Shown: in pieces, positions 1 through 11,913 of the stretch | Layout of the letters: every line of letters begins with the position of its first letter | Position numbering within the stretch: position 1 is the stretch's first letter | Origin: Streptomyces diacarni | GTDB lineage: Bacteria > Actinomycetota > Actinomycetes > Streptomycetales > Streptomycetaceae | Length of the DNA stretch: 64,000 bases | Direction of reading: 5' to 3' | Assembly (NCBI RefSeq): GCF_003323715.1 | Contig: NZ_QOIN01000034.1 | Location: 172,211-236,210 of the forward strand | The notes under the pieces: model-generated | Told to the model about the DNA's origin: nothing | Database searches by the model: none | What the model saw: the letters and a program-made list of their open reading frames with translations, nothing else | Program-made: the position numbers and the translations under genes

Positions 1-92
1 AGTGCGCCCAGGGCGCCCTGGTACTCGGGGGCGAACGCCTTGGTCCCCGCCGGGCGGGTCCGCGTCGGGTCCTGCCGCGTCGTCCGTGTCAT
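1..92 (-). CDS. 5' part of an unknown leftward gene (partial)
   Basis: An open frame starts at an ATG at 92 (a second in-frame ATG is at 107) and runs leftward off the window edge, about 30 codons. Nearly every third codon position is G or C, as in real genes of this genome. The visible end reads TKAFAPEYQGALGA. A GGAG lies about 13 bases upstream of the 92 start. The family is not recognised, and too little is present to assign a function. Confidence 0.45.
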   Translation of the reverse strand, partial: MTRTTRQDPTRTRPAGTKAFAPEYQGALGA

Positions 93-259
93 GTGCCGCA
101 CCGCCATGCTCCATCGCTCGTCCGTCCTTCGTTCTTTCCGGTTCGACGCTATGAGCGCGGCGGGGGCCGCCGAATCCGTCTCCGCGCTGGTCAACGGGTC
201 ATACCTGAGTGCTACGTGTGGGCGCCCACTCCCGAGCGAGACGTACGGGACGTGCGCCG

Positions 260-338
260 CCCGCTGCTTGCCCGTGGCCGTGGCGCCCGCTGCCTGCCCG
301 TGGCGCCCGCTGCCTGCCCGTGGCGCCCGCTGCCTGCT
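260..338. repeat. 20-bp GC-rich tandem repeat
   Basis: The unit GTGGCGCCCGCTGCCTGCCC starts at 280, 300 and 320, with a degraded copy just to the left. It abuts the stop codon of the thioesterase gene. It looks like local slippage amplification in a 3' non-coding region; no function is evident. Confidence 0.75.
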
Positions 339-1149
339 ATCCGCCGGTGGCCGGCAGGGGGCGCACGGTCAGGAGTTGCTGGGCGTGGCCGACCGGGCCG
401 CTCAGGTCGTGCAGGACGGTGCTGGTGAGGCCCTGGCCCGTGGGGCCGAAGACGACGGTGGTGTCCAGGCCGGTCCAGGGGCCTTCGGGCTGACGGTGGA
501 GGTGGAGGGTGAGGTCGACGTTGGGGAACATCCAGTCCGTGGGCGACTGGCGTACGGCGATGCCGTTGGCGGTGTCGACCAGGGTGACGAAGGAGGCCAG
601 CGGGCTGCTGGGCCGGCCCGCCACGAGGTCGACCCCGGTGGTGACCCAGGTGGTGGTGCGGCCGGGCTGCGGCGGCGCGAGCGGCCGGATGTCGAGGGAG
701 GCGATGTAGCCGCCGGGCCACACGGACTCCAGCGGCCAGCGCGCGAGCTCGTCGGGCGGGGTGAGCGTGGCGTCGCCGCCGCCGGCGACGGCCGTGGTGT
801 CGGCTGCGGCCAGGAGCCAGGCGCGGGCGCGTACGACCGGGCGGTCGGCGATGAGGACGACGGCCTCGAGCAGTTCGATGGTGCGGCCCGGGCGGATGCT
901 CTCCACCCGGATCTCACACTCGTCGAGGGCGAGACGGCCCAGGATGTCGAAGCTGATCCGTGCGGGGAGCAGTCCGGTGCGGGGGCGGGCCGCCAGGTGG
1001 CGGTCCATGGCGTGGACGATCAGGCCGCCGAGCGGGCTGAAGTGCTGCTCCTCGGTGTTCCACGCTCCGCTCGCGTGCGCGGTGGGCTTGTAGCGGTGTT
1101 CGTCGACGGGCTCGTAGTAGCTGTCGGGGGTCGGCGTGCCGGACTGCAA
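337..1149 (-). CDS. TesB-like acyl-CoA thioesterase family protein
   Basis: The 270-residue protein resembles actinobacterial thioesterase-family proteins with a double hot-dog architecture. The N-terminal half contains a GGLIVHAMDRH segment and a DILGRL segment. The C-terminal half contains FVTLVDTANG and ends in the family-like LSGPVGHAQQLLTVRP. A soluble cytoplasmic acyl-CoA hydrolase is the likely role; the substrate cannot be read. The start is a TTG at 1149, supported by GAGGAG about eight bases upstream, with no better start nearby. The gene is divergent from gap across 89 bp. Confidence 0.72.
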   Translation of the reverse strand: MQSGTPTPDSYYEPVDEHRYKPTAHASGAWNTEEQHFSPLGGLIVHAMDRHLAARPRTGLLPARISFDILGRLALDECEIRVESIRPGRTIELLEAVVLIADRPVVRARAWLLAAADTTAVAGGGDATLTPPDELARWPLESVWPGGYIASLDIRPLAPPQPGRTTTWVTTGVDLVAGRPSSPLASFVTLVDTANGIAVRQSPTDWMFPNVDLTLHLHRQPEGPWTGLDTTVVFGPTGQGLTSTVLHDLSGPVGHAQQLLTVRPLPATGG

Positions 1150-1172
1150 CGGGGGGTCTCCTCGGGGACGGG

Positions 1173-1188
1173 CCGATCACATGATCGG
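1173..1188. promoter_or_regulatory. Perfect dyad between thioesterase and gap
   Basis: CCGATC-ACAT-GATCGG is a perfect inverted repeat in the 89-bp divergent spacer. Its position fits a regulator site for either gene, but no cognate regulator lies next to it, so this is only a candidate. Confidence 0.35.
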
Positions 1189-1238
1189 GATGGCGGGGGT
1201 TAGCATATGAGCACCGCCTAGCTCGAAAGATAAGAACT

Positions 1239-2693
1239 GTGACTGTCAACGAGGACGCGTTCACCAACTGGAAGCACCGCGAGGAGATCGCGGAGTCGAT
1301 GATCCCGATCATCGGGAAGCTGCACCGCGAGCGGGACGTCACCGTTCTGCTGCACAGCCGCTCACTGGTGAACAAGTCGGTGATCAGCATCCTCAAGACC
1401 CACAGGTTCGCCCGGCAGATCGCCGGCGCGGAGCTGTCGGTCACCGAGACGCTGCCGTTCCTGCAGGCCCTGACCGCGCTCGACCTGGGCCCTTCGCAGA
1501 TCGACATCGGCATGCTCGCCGCCACCCACAGGGCCGACGACCGCGGCCTGTCGGTGGCCGAGTTCACCGCCGAAGCCGTGGCGGGAGCGACGGGCGCCAA
1601 CAAGATCGACCGCCGCCAGGCGCGGGACGTGGTCCTCTACGGATTCGGGCGTATCGGCCGCCTCCTGGCCCGCCTGCTGATCGAGAAGGCGGGCTCCGGC
1701 AACGGCCTGCGGCTGCGGGCCATCGTCGTACGCGAGGCCGCGGGCCGGCCGGCGCAGGACCTGGTCAAGCGGGCCTCGCTGCTGCGCCGTGACTCCATCC
1801 ACGGCCAGTTCCAGGGCACCATCACCGTCGACGAGGCCAACAACACCCTCGTCGCCAACGGCAACGAGATCAAGGTGATCTACTCCGACGACCCGACGTC
1901 GGTGGACTACACGGACTACGGCATCAACGACGCCGTCCTCATCGACAACACCGGCAGGTGGCGGGACCGTGAGGGGCTCTCCAAGCACCTGCGCCCCGGC
2001 ATCGACAAGGTTGTGCTGACCGCACCGGGCAAGGGCGACGTCCCCAACGTCGTGCACGGCGTCAACCACGACATGATCAAGCCGGACGAGCAGATCATCT
2101 CGTGCGCGTCCTGCACCACCAACGCGATCGTCCCGCCGCTGAAGGCGATGGCGGACGAGTTCGGGGTGGTGCGCGGCCACGTGGAGACGGTCCACTCCTT
2201 CACCAACGACCAGAACCTGCTGGACAACTACCACAAGTCGGACCGTCGCGGGCGCTCGGCGCCGCTCAACATGGTCCTCACCGAGACGGGTGCGGCCTCC
2301 GCCGTCGCCAAGGCGCTCCCCGACCTGGACGCGAAGATCACCGGCAGCTCGATCCGGGTGCCCGTGCCGGATGTCTCCCTCGCCATCCTCAACCTCCAAC
2401 TCGCCCGCGAGACCGACCGCAAGGAGGTCCTCGACCACCTCCGTGACGTCTCGCTCACCTCGCCGCTCAAGCGCCAGATCGACTTCACCAGCGCGCCCGA
2501 CGCCGTCTCCAACGACTTCATCGGCTCGCGCCACGCCTCGATCGTCGACGCCGGCCCCACCAAGGTCGACGGCGACAACGCCATCCTCTACCTGTGGTAC
2601 GACAACGAGTTCGGCTACTCCTGCCAGGTCGTCCGCGTCGTCCAGTACGTCTCCGGCGCCGAGTACCCGACGTACCCGGCCCCGGTGGCCTGA
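1239..2693 (+). CDS. gap: Glyceraldehyde-3-phosphate dehydrogenase, long N-terminal form
   Basis: This 484-residue enzyme is about 150 residues longer than classical GAPDH (about 335). Residues 1-125 are an extra helical domain. The NAD(P)-binding domain begins at VVLYGFGRIGRLLARLL (about 131), and the catalytic motif ASCTTN places the nucleophile at Cys292. The C-terminal WYDNEFGYSCQVV is a family hallmark. It interconverts glyceraldehyde 3-phosphate and 1,3-bisphosphoglycerate. From memory, the related long-form GapB of Corynebacterium glutamicum works mainly in gluconeogenesis, so a gluconeogenic role is a reasonable inference here. The GTG start at 1239 has only a weak purine-rich ribosome site. 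Confidence 0.93.
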   Translation: MTVNEDAFTNWKHREEIAESMIPIIGKLHRERDVTVLLHSRSLVNKSVISILKTHRFARQIAGAELSVTETLPFLQALTALDLGPSQIDIGMLAATHRADDRGLSVAEFTAEAVAGATGANKIDRRQARDVVLYGFGRIGRLLARLLIEKAGSGNGLRLRAIVVREAAGRPAQDLVKRASLLRRDSIHGQFQGTITVDEANNTLVANGNEIKVIYSDDPTSVDYTDYGINDAVLIDNTGRWRDREGLSKHLRPGIDKVVLTAPGKGDVPNVVHGVNHDMIKPDEQIISCASCTTNAIVPPLKAMADEFGVVRGHVETVHSFTNDQNLLDNYHKSDRRGRSAPLNMVLTETGAASAVAKALPDLDAKITGSSIRVPVPDVSLAILNLQLARETDRKEVLDHLRDVSLTSPLKRQIDFTSAPDAVSNDFIGSRHASIVDAGPTKVDGDNAILYLWYDNEFGYSCQVVRVVQYVSGAEYPTYPAPVA

Positions 2694-5446
<2,753 letters not shown>

Positions 5447-5463
5447 GACGTCCGACCGCCCGC

Positions 5464-5512
5464 AGTGAGGGCCCCGGGGGTGCGGCACCACGCCGCCCCC
5501 GGGGCCCTCACT
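5464..5512 (+). terminator. Strong hairpin terminator after icd
   Basis: Arms 5464-5480 (AGTGAGGGCCCCGGGGG) and 5496-5512 form a perfect 17-bp stem 17 bp after the icd stop. It may also stop leftward transcription from the convergent DUF5685 gene. Confidence 0.9.
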
Positions 5513-5528
5513 CGCTCCGAGCGGGTGT

Positions 5529-5553
5529 CCCGTTCCCCGGCGAACGGAACGGG
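5529..5553 (-). terminator. Second hairpin between icd and DUF5685 gene
   Basis: CCCGTTCC and GGAACGGG form a perfect 8-bp stem between the convergent genes. It is probably part of the 3' end of the leftward DUF5685 transcript. Confidence 0.5.
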
Positions 5554-5629
5554 GCGGGGGTGAGGAGGGGGAGGTGTTCGGGCGTCACCGGCTCAGGGGG
5601 TGACGGGTGCGAGATGGGGGAGAAGTCGG

Positions 5630-6970
5630 TCAGAGGCCGCAGTCGCAGCAGCTGCAGCACTCACAGCACTCGCACTTCTCGCAGCAGCCCGCGCGCTTCT
5701 TGCGGGACCAGGGGCCCTCGTACTCGTCGGCGCAGCACAGCTTGCAGGTGCAGCACAGTCCGATGAAGGCGGCGCAGCCGGCCCAGAAGCCACGCGGGGG
5801 CTTGCGGCCCTGGTGCCCGCCGGGGTCGCCCGAGCCGTCGGGGCCGTCCGGGCCGCCGCCCCAACCGCCCCAGCCGTCGCCTCCGCCGCCGGGCGGCACC
5901 TCGCCGCCCCCGTGCGGATGTCGCCGCCCGCCCGGACCCCGCGGCGTCTGACCGTACGGCGCCTGGCCGTAAGGGTTGGCACCGTACGGGTTCTGCGCGT
6001 ACGGGTTCTGGCTGTACGGGCCGTGGGGGCCGGGGCCGTACGGGTTCTGGTGGTACGGGTTGCCGCCGCCGTCGTAGGGGCCGGGCGCCGGGCCCGGGCC
6101 CGGGTGGGCACACCGGGTGGTGCCGAACGCGCGGTCGACCGCGCGCGGCAGTTCGTGCACCAGCAGCACGTGGGCCAGCCTGCCCTCGGCGAAGTCCACG
6201 TCGCGCAGCGCCAGTCGGATGCCGTGCAGGGCGTCGTCGCACAGGCGCCGCGCCTCGGCCACCGTCGCGCCGGTCGCCGTCAGGGGGTTCCAGGCGCCCT
6301 CGGCCGCGTCCTGGTAGCGGTCCTCGACCGCGTCCAGGAGGTGGGCCAGGCGTCCGAAGAGGCGGCCCGCCTCGGCCAGCGGCGCGGCGTTGCCCGGCTT
6401 GCCCGCGAGGATCGCGGTGTGCGCGAACGCCGCCGCGGTCGCGGTCTCGGTCGGCTCGGTCACCGTCGTCAGCGGCGTGCCGGGGCCCGCGGCGTGCTCG
6501 ATGCCGGTCTGCCGGTCCACGGCGTCCACCAGGACCGCCGTGTCGAAGCCGAGTGTCCCGCCCGCGCGGGCGCCGGCCCTGTCCCAGCCCGCCGCTATCC
6601 GGCGGGCGGCGGCGGCCACGGGACGGCGGCGCATCATCCCGTTCCGGTCGGCTATGTGGTCCCGCACCTTGGCCGAGGCCAGCACCAGGGAGACGGAGGC
6701 CGCCAGCCGCGCGCCCTCGCCCTGCGCGACGGACGCCGTGCGCATGCCGCGCAGGGGGCAGGGGCCCGCGGTGCGGCGGGCCGCGTCGGCGCGGCCTGTC
6801 TGCGCGTCGGTGAGGACGGAGACGAGGAGGCCGTCGTAGTTGGTCACCACCCGCGCGAACTGGCCGTGGTCACCGCGCAGCGCCAGGCACAGCCCGCACA
6901 GGTGCGCCATCCACTCGGCCCGTAGCCCCTCCGAAAGCCGGTGCTGACACGGCCTGACGATTCCGAACAC
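5630..6970 (-). CDS. DUF5685 family protein with cysteine-rich C-terminus
   Basis: The 446-residue protein starts at GTG 6970 ([12 protein letters not shown]) with GGGGGAT just upstream; the frame extends further upstream, but MFGIVRPC is the family-like start. The first 300 residues are a helical DUF5685-type domain containing HLCGLCLAL, a Cys-x2-Cys pair. Next comes a Pro/Tyr/Gly/Asn low-complexity linker with repeated NPYG units, then a Gly/Pro-rich stretch. The last 60 residues hold about 18 cysteines, including [18 protein letters not shown]. The family's function is unknown to me. The cysteine pairs suggest metal binding, but this is inference. Confidence 0.8.
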   Translation of the reverse strand: MFGIVRPCQHRLSEGLRAEWMAHLCGLCLALRGDHGQFARVVTNYDGLLVSVLTDAQTGRADAARRTAGPCPLRGMRTASVAQGEGARLAASVSLVLASAKVRDHIADRNGMMRRRPVAAAARRIAAGWDRAGARAGGTLGFDTAVLVDAVDRQTGIEHAAGPGTPLTTVTEPTETATAAAFAHTAILAGKPGNAAPLAEAGRLFGRLAHLLDAVEDRYQDAAEGAWNPLTATGATVAEARRLCDDALHGIRLALRDVDFAEGRLAHVLLVHELPRAVDRAFGTTRCAHPGPGPAPGPYDGGGNPYHQNPYGPGPHGPYSQNPYAQNPYGANPYGQAPYGQTPRGPGGRRHPHGGGEVPPGGGGDGWGGWGGGPDGPDGSGDPGGHQGRKPPRGFWAGCAAFIGLCCTCKLCCADEYEGPWSRKKRAGCCEKCECCECCSCCDCGL

Positions 6971-7108
6971 GAGATCCCCCGTACATGTGACTCCTGCCGT
7001 GGTGCTCGGGCAGTGCGGCGATGGTACCCAGCCGCCCGACACGGCCGTCCATCCTGCCCCGCACCTGTGCACGAAACCTGGCCCCGGCCCTCACACCGCT
7101 GGTGCACC

Positions 7109-7480
7109 ATGGTGGGCATGTCCAGTGTGCTCATCCTCGGATTCGACCCGCACGTGGTGCCCGGTACGGACGCTGACGCGCTTCAGGCGGCGCTCGACGG
7201 GCAGTTGGCCCGGTTCGCCGACCACGCACTCGACGCGTCGGTGGCGCTGCTGCCCGCCGACGCATCGGCCGTCTCCGTGGCGGTCGCCGCGCTGACCGAG
7301 CGGGAGTGGGACGTGGTCGTCATCGGCGGCGGCATCCGCAAGCCGGAAGGCGCGCTGCTCTTCTTCGAGCAGGTCGTCAACCTGGTCCGCGAACACGCTC
7401 CCGGCGCGGCCCTGGCCTTCAACTCCGGCATCGGCGACACCTTCGAAGCGGCCCGACGCCGACTGCCCGCCGCACCCTGA
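7109..7480 (+). CDS. Conserved hypothetical protein, 123 aa
   Basis: The start may be ATG 7109 (MVGMSSVL) or ATG 7118 (MSSVLILGFDP); the second looks more like a natural N-terminus, but neither has a clear ribosome site. The product has an alternating hydrophobic pattern (VLILGFDP, WDVVVIGGGIRKP) consistent with a small Rossmann-like alpha/beta fold. I cannot name the family. It lies upstream of the threonine leader and ThrRS paralogue, but repeats and a separate promoter-like segment intervene, so an operon is not certain. Confidence 0.65.
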   Translation: MVGMSSVLILGFDPHVVPGTDADALQAALDGQLARFADHALDASVALLPADASAVSVAVAALTEREWDVVVIGGGIRKPEGALLFFEQVVNLVREHAPGAALAFNSGIGDTFEAARRRLPAAP

Positions 7481-7482
7481 CA

Positions 7483-7532
7483 GCGCGGCGGAAAAGCGCG
7501 GCGGAAAAGCGCGGAGACGGCGCGGCGGAAAA
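7483..7532. repeat. 13-bp direct repeats upstream of the threonine leader
   Basis: GCGCGGCGGAAAA occurs at 7483-7495, 7496-7508 and 7520-7532, with a diverged 11-bp spacer copy between the last two. The cluster lies between the small unknown gene and the proposed leader promoter. It could be a set of activator sites or simple tandem duplication. Confidence 0.6.
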
Positions 7533-7572
7533 CCGGGTGCGCACCGCCCGCCCCGCTGTTACGTTCGACGGC

Positions 7573-7647
7573 GTGAAGCGCGCCCCACGCAGTGCCGACG
7601 CACGCATTGCCCTGACGACGACGCCGGAGCAGGACCCGGCGCGCTGA
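7573..7647 (+). CDS. 24-aa leader peptide with Thr-Thr-Thr
   Basis: GTG 7573 to TGA 7645-7647 encodes 24 residues containing ALTTTPEQ. The three threonines are residues 15-17 and are consecutive ACG codons at 7615-7623. It is too short to be an ordinary enzyme and sits directly before an intrinsic terminator and a threonyl-tRNA synthetase gene, as expected of an amino-acid-sensing leader. Confidence 0.65.
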   Translation: MKRAPRSADARIALTTTPEQDPAR

Positions 7648-7660
7648 GTGACGTACTGAA

Positions 7661-7697
7661 CGACGAAGCCCCGGGCCGAGCGCCCGGGGCTTCGTCG
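7661..7697 (+). terminator. Attenuator hairpin before ThrRS paralogue
   Basis: Left arm CGACGAAGCCCCGGGC (7661-7676) and right arm GCCCGGGGCTTCGTCG (7682-7697) form a perfect 16-bp stem with a 5-base loop. There is no U-tract, as is common in this genome. Its position between leader and coding region makes it an attenuator rather than an end-of-gene terminator. Confidence 0.8.
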
Positions 7698-7747
7698 TGG
7701 TGGCGGCCCGCGAGGCGGCCCGGCCCCCGAGCAGCCAGGGAGCCTGG

Positions 7748-9001
7748 ATGAACACCGCACAGCACGACCACCGGCGACAGCACGACCACCGCCGCCTGGG
7801 CCGCGAGTTGGCCCTCTTCGGCACCGACCCGCTCATCGGCGCGGGACTGCCGTACTGGCTGCCGGACGGTGCGGCCGTCCGGCACGCCCTGGAGGAGTAC
7901 ATCAGGGAGGCCGAACACCGCGCCGGATACCGCCACGTGTATACCCCGGTGCTGGGCAAACGCGAGCTGTACGAGATCTCCGGGCACTGGTCGCACTACG
8001 CCGACGACATGTTCCCGCCCATGGAGCTGGGCGACGGCGAACAGGTGGTGCTGCGGCCCAGCCTGTGCCCGCACCACGCCGTCCTCTACCGCTCCCGCGC
8101 GCACAGCTACCGTGAGCTGCCGTTGCGGCTCGCCGAACTCGGCGCCATGTACCGCTCCGAGCTGTCCGGCGTGCTGGGCGGGCTCGCCCGCGTACGGGCG
8201 ATCCAGCTCAACGACGCGCACATCTTCTGCACTCTCGACCAGGTGGCCGACGAGGCGCATGCCGCGCTGGAGATGATCCGCGACGCCTACCGCGCGCTGG
8301 GCATCTCCGCCGCCCGCTACCGCCTCTCGCTGCCGGGACCCGGCGGCAAGTACGTGGCGGCACCGGACAGGTGGCGCCGGGCCACCGCTGTGCTGGCCGA
8401 CGTGCTGGAGCGGGCCGGGCTGCCGTACGAGGCGGTCGAGGGCGAGGCCGCCTTCTACGGGCCGAAGATCGATGTGCAGGTAGCCGACGCGGCGGGCCGT
8501 GAGGCGACTCTCTCGACCGTCCAGGTCGACTTCCACCAGCCCGAACGCTTCGACCTGCACTACGTCGGCGCCGACGGCGCCCGGCACCGGCCCGTCATGG
8601 TGCACCGCGCCGTCATCGGCAGTGTCGAGCGCGCCGTCGCCCAACTGATCGAGGTGCACGGGGGCGCGTTCCCCGGGTGGCTGGCCCCCGTCCAGGTGCT
8701 CGCTCTGCCGGTCACCGACGGGCAGGCCGGCGAGGCGGAGGACTTCGTACGCCGCTGCCGCGACGCGGGGCTGCGGGCCAGGGTCGCGGGACCGGAGGCG
8801 GGAAGCCTCTCCGCCAGGATCCGCGCGGACCGGCTCGTTCCCTACCAGGCGGTCATCGGGGAGCGTGAGGCCGCTGCCCACGCCGTCGCCCTGCGCCTGC
8901 GCGACGGTCGACGCCTGGCCCCGATGCCGGCCGACGAGGCGCTCGCCCGCCTCTCAGCGCGGGTCGAGGCCCACAGCACCGAGCTGTGGGAACAGCCCTA
9001 G
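7748..9001 (+). CDS. Short threonyl-tRNA synthetase paralogue lacking TGS and editing domains
   Basis: The 417-residue protein starts at ATG 7748 with AGGGAG six bases upstream. It contains the class II catalytic core (residues about 25-305) and the anticodon-binding domain (about 310-417). The three zinc ligands that recognise threonine in ThrRS appear conserved: Cys107 (LCPHH), His158 (NDAHIFC) and His286 (MVHRAVIGS). Full-length bacterial ThrRS is about 640 residues, so the N-terminal TGS and editing domains are absent. It should charge tRNA-Thr but cannot proofread Ser-tRNA by itself. A back-up or inhibitor-resistant synthetase (compare BorO and ObaO, from memory) is plausible. No antibiotic biosynthetic cluster was seen beside it. 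Confidence 0.88.
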   Translation: MNTAQHDHRRQHDHRRLGRELALFGTDPLIGAGLPYWLPDGAAVRHALEEYIREAEHRAGYRHVYTPVLGKRELYEISGHWSHYADDMFPPMELGDGEQVVLRPSLCPHHAVLYRSRAHSYRELPLRLAELGAMYRSELSGVLGGLARVRAIQLNDAHIFCTLDQVADEAHAALEMIRDAYRALGISAARYRLSLPGPGGKYVAAPDRWRRATAVLADVLERAGLPYEAVEGEAAFYGPKIDVQVADAAGREATLSTVQVDFHQPERFDLHYVGADGARHRPVMVHRAVIGSVERAVAQLIEVHGGAFPGWLAPVQVLALPVTDGQAGEAEDFVRRCRDAGLRARVAGPEAGSLSARIRADRLVPYQAVIGEREAAAHAVALRLRDGRRLAPMPADEALARLSARVEAHSTELWEQP

Positions 9002-9179
9002 GCCGGCCGTGAGCCACGGGAGGGGAACACATGACGACTTGGGGTCCACGGGCGCGACGGGTCGTAGCGCCGCGCGCGGCTCCTCAACTCGGCCAGGGGG
9101 CGCACCGACCTGCCCTGAGCATGCTTCCGTGCACTGGGAGGGTGCGGGCGCCCCCCGGTCGGTCCGCTGCGCCCGGGGG

Positions 9180-10087
9180 TCACCGGGCCGCGTACGCCCG
9201 TAGGCGCTCCGCACGCGGGGTGAGGCAGCAGCTGGCGCAGCGGACCGCCTCGGCGCTGGTGTAGTAGAGGCAGCAGGTATGGCGCAGGTAGTGGAGGTGG
9301 CGGCTGCCGTCGCGGTGGGTGACCTCGGCGAGGTCGCCGAGCCGGGCGAGCCCGGGGAGGGGGCGGACGAACTCTTGCCACAGCGCGGCCAGTTCCGCGC
9401 TGGGCCGGGGAGCCGCCGCGCTCAGCGCCGTCGCGCAACCGTGTGCGACGCCGCCGTACAGCTGCCGCAGCCCCGCCCTGGTGGCGCCGTGCAGGGTGCG
9501 GGCGAGGGGCAGCAGGTGGGTGTCCAGCACCGCCTCGTGGAGCGCGGGCAGCGTGGCGGCCCGCTCCCGGGCAGGGGCGGCGAGCAGCCGCGGCTCCCGC
9601 AGCCGCACCCCCGCGATGCCGTGGCCGCCGGGGCGCACCAGCACGTTGTGCGGCCGTACGTCCCACACGCCGCCGTCCAGCGCCCAGCCCAGCATCGCCG
9701 CCGCCGTCACCCGCCCCGCGTAGACGGCGACGAGGGTGAGGGCCGCGGCGTGCGCGGTGCGATGGCCGCTACCCCGCCACTCGGCGCCGAGCAGCCGCGA
9801 CAGCTCCCCGCCACCCCACACCTCGGCACCGCCCCCGCGCCCCTCGCCGCCGCCGCGCCCCCGGGCGCCCTCACGCCCGCGCCCCCGGGTGCCGCCGCGC
9901 CCCCGGGCACCCCCGTCGGCGTCCGGGGCCAGTAGCCGGTCGGCGGGCAGCCAGGTGTCCGACCGGGCCTCGGGCCCGGTCGGTTCGCCCGGCAGCATGT
10001 GGTAGCGCGGGCCGTACGTGGACGCCAGGTCGGTCAGGGCGGACAGCGCGGTCAACTCGTCCACGAGGACGGGCTCGTACGGTGCGC

Positions 10088-10091
<4 letters not shown>
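9180..10091 (-). CDS. FhuF-like [2Fe-2S] ferric/corrinoid reductase family protein
   Basis: The 303-residue protein ends with the FhuF signature C-C-x10-C-x2-C (Cys273, 274, 285, 288), the [2Fe-2S] ligands of siderophore-iron reductases. The middle holds an IucA/FhuF-like segment with VRPHNVLVRP. Residues about 55-85 are a Gly/Arg-rich low-complexity insert. Its ATG overlaps the ATPase stop (ATGA), so it is translationally coupled as the last gene of the riboswitch operon. FhuF relatives reduce ferric siderophores in the cytoplasm. The cobalamin riboswitch upstream makes a corrinoid-related reductase role a plausible inference. Confidence 0.78.
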
Positions 10092-10884
<793 letters not shown>

Positions 10885-10888
<4 letters not shown>

Positions 10889-11913
10889 GCCCACACTCCC
10901 TCGCCGCGCTGGGAGCGGCGCAGCAGCCACAGGAAGAACGGGCCGCCGGTCAGCGCCGTCAGCACGCCGACGGGAATCTCCTGCGGGGCCGCGACCGTGC
11001 GGGCGGCCAGGTCGGCCAGCACCAGGAAGGCGGCTCCGCCCAGCGCCGCGACGGGCAGCAGGGCGCGGTGCGCGGCGCCGACGACCATCCGGGCCGCGTG
11101 CGGCACCATCAGGCCGACGAAGCCGATGGAGCCGCTGACCGTCACCAGCACCGCGGTGACCAGGGACGCCAGGACGAACGCGGCGGCGCGGAAGCGGCCC
11201 ACGTCCAGGCCGAGCGTGGTGGCGCCCTCTTCGCCGGCCAGCAGCAGGTCCAGCGGCCTGGCCAGCGCCAGCAGCAGTACCAGCCCCGCCAGCAGCACCA
11301 GCGCGGGCAGCGCCAGGGTGTCCCAGCGGGCCTGTCCGAGCCCGCCGAGGGTCCAGAAGAGGAGGGTGCGCAGGTGTTCCTTCTCGGAGGAGGTCACCAG
11401 CACCAGGCTCGTCAGCGCGGAGAGCACGTACTGCACCGCGACCCCGGCCAGCACCAGCCGCCCCGTCGTCATCGTGCCGCCGCGCCGCGCCATGGCGTAC
11501 ACGACGAGCAGCGCCGCCATCGCTCCGGCGAACGCGCCCGCGGGCATCGAGACGGCGCCGATCCCGAACACGACGACGAGTGCGGCGCCCGTCGAGGCGC
11601 CGGAGGAGATGCCCAGCAGGTAGGGGTCGGCCACCGGGTTGCGCACCAGTGCCTGCAACACCGTGCCGACCAGGGCGAGTCCGGCGCCGACGACGGCGGC
11701 CAGCAGCACGCGGGGCAGCCGCACGTCCAGCACGATCGTGGTGAAGGGCGAGGGACCTGAGCGGCCCGTCAACGCGGCCAGCACCTCGCCGACGGGGATG
11801 CGCGCCGAGCCGAGGGCCAGTCCGGCGACGGCGCCGGCGAGCAGCACGGCGGTCAGCGCGGCGCATACCAGGGTGCGCCGCAGCGGTGAGGTGCGGGGCA
11901 CGGGCTCAGGCAC
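10885..11913 (-). CDS. FecCD/BtuC-type ABC transporter permease
   Basis: The 342-residue integral membrane protein has the FecCD family pattern of about ten helices, with the conserved LVRNPVADPYLLGISSGA and GFVGLMVPHAARM segments. The GTG start at 11913 (VPEPVPRTS) overlaps the end of the binding-protein gene by 8 bp and fits the family's N-terminus. It would form the membrane channel of the uptake system with the downstream ATPase. Confidence 0.9.

Larger units (their letters stand above)
7559..7697 (+). promoter_or_regulatory. Threonine transcription-attenuation leader
   Basis: In order the segment contains a -10-like TTACGT at 7559-7564, a short leader frame with three adjacent Thr codons (7573-7647), and a perfect 16-bp terminator stem (7661-7697) 13 bases after the leader stop and 50 bases before the synthetase start. 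The GTG of the leader is about eight bases after the -10-like box and has no ribosome site, which fits a leaderless transcript. This is the arrangement of ribosome-mediated attenuation: stalling at Thr codons when charged tRNA-Thr is scarce would allow read-through. The antiterminator fold was not resolved by eye. Confidence 0.68.

Noticed and set aside
9031..9264. 77-codon rightward frame with a good GGGAGGGG ribosome site and ATG
   Set aside because: Third codon positions lack the G/C bias of real genes here, and the frame runs antisense into the FhuF-like gene.
9180..9300. Siderophore operon reading of the 9-13.7 kb genes on gene families alone
   Set aside because: The binding protein, permease, ATPase and FhuF families would suggest iron, but the unmistakable cobalamin riboswitch makes a corrinoid link the better working view. 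Iron is kept only as an alternative.
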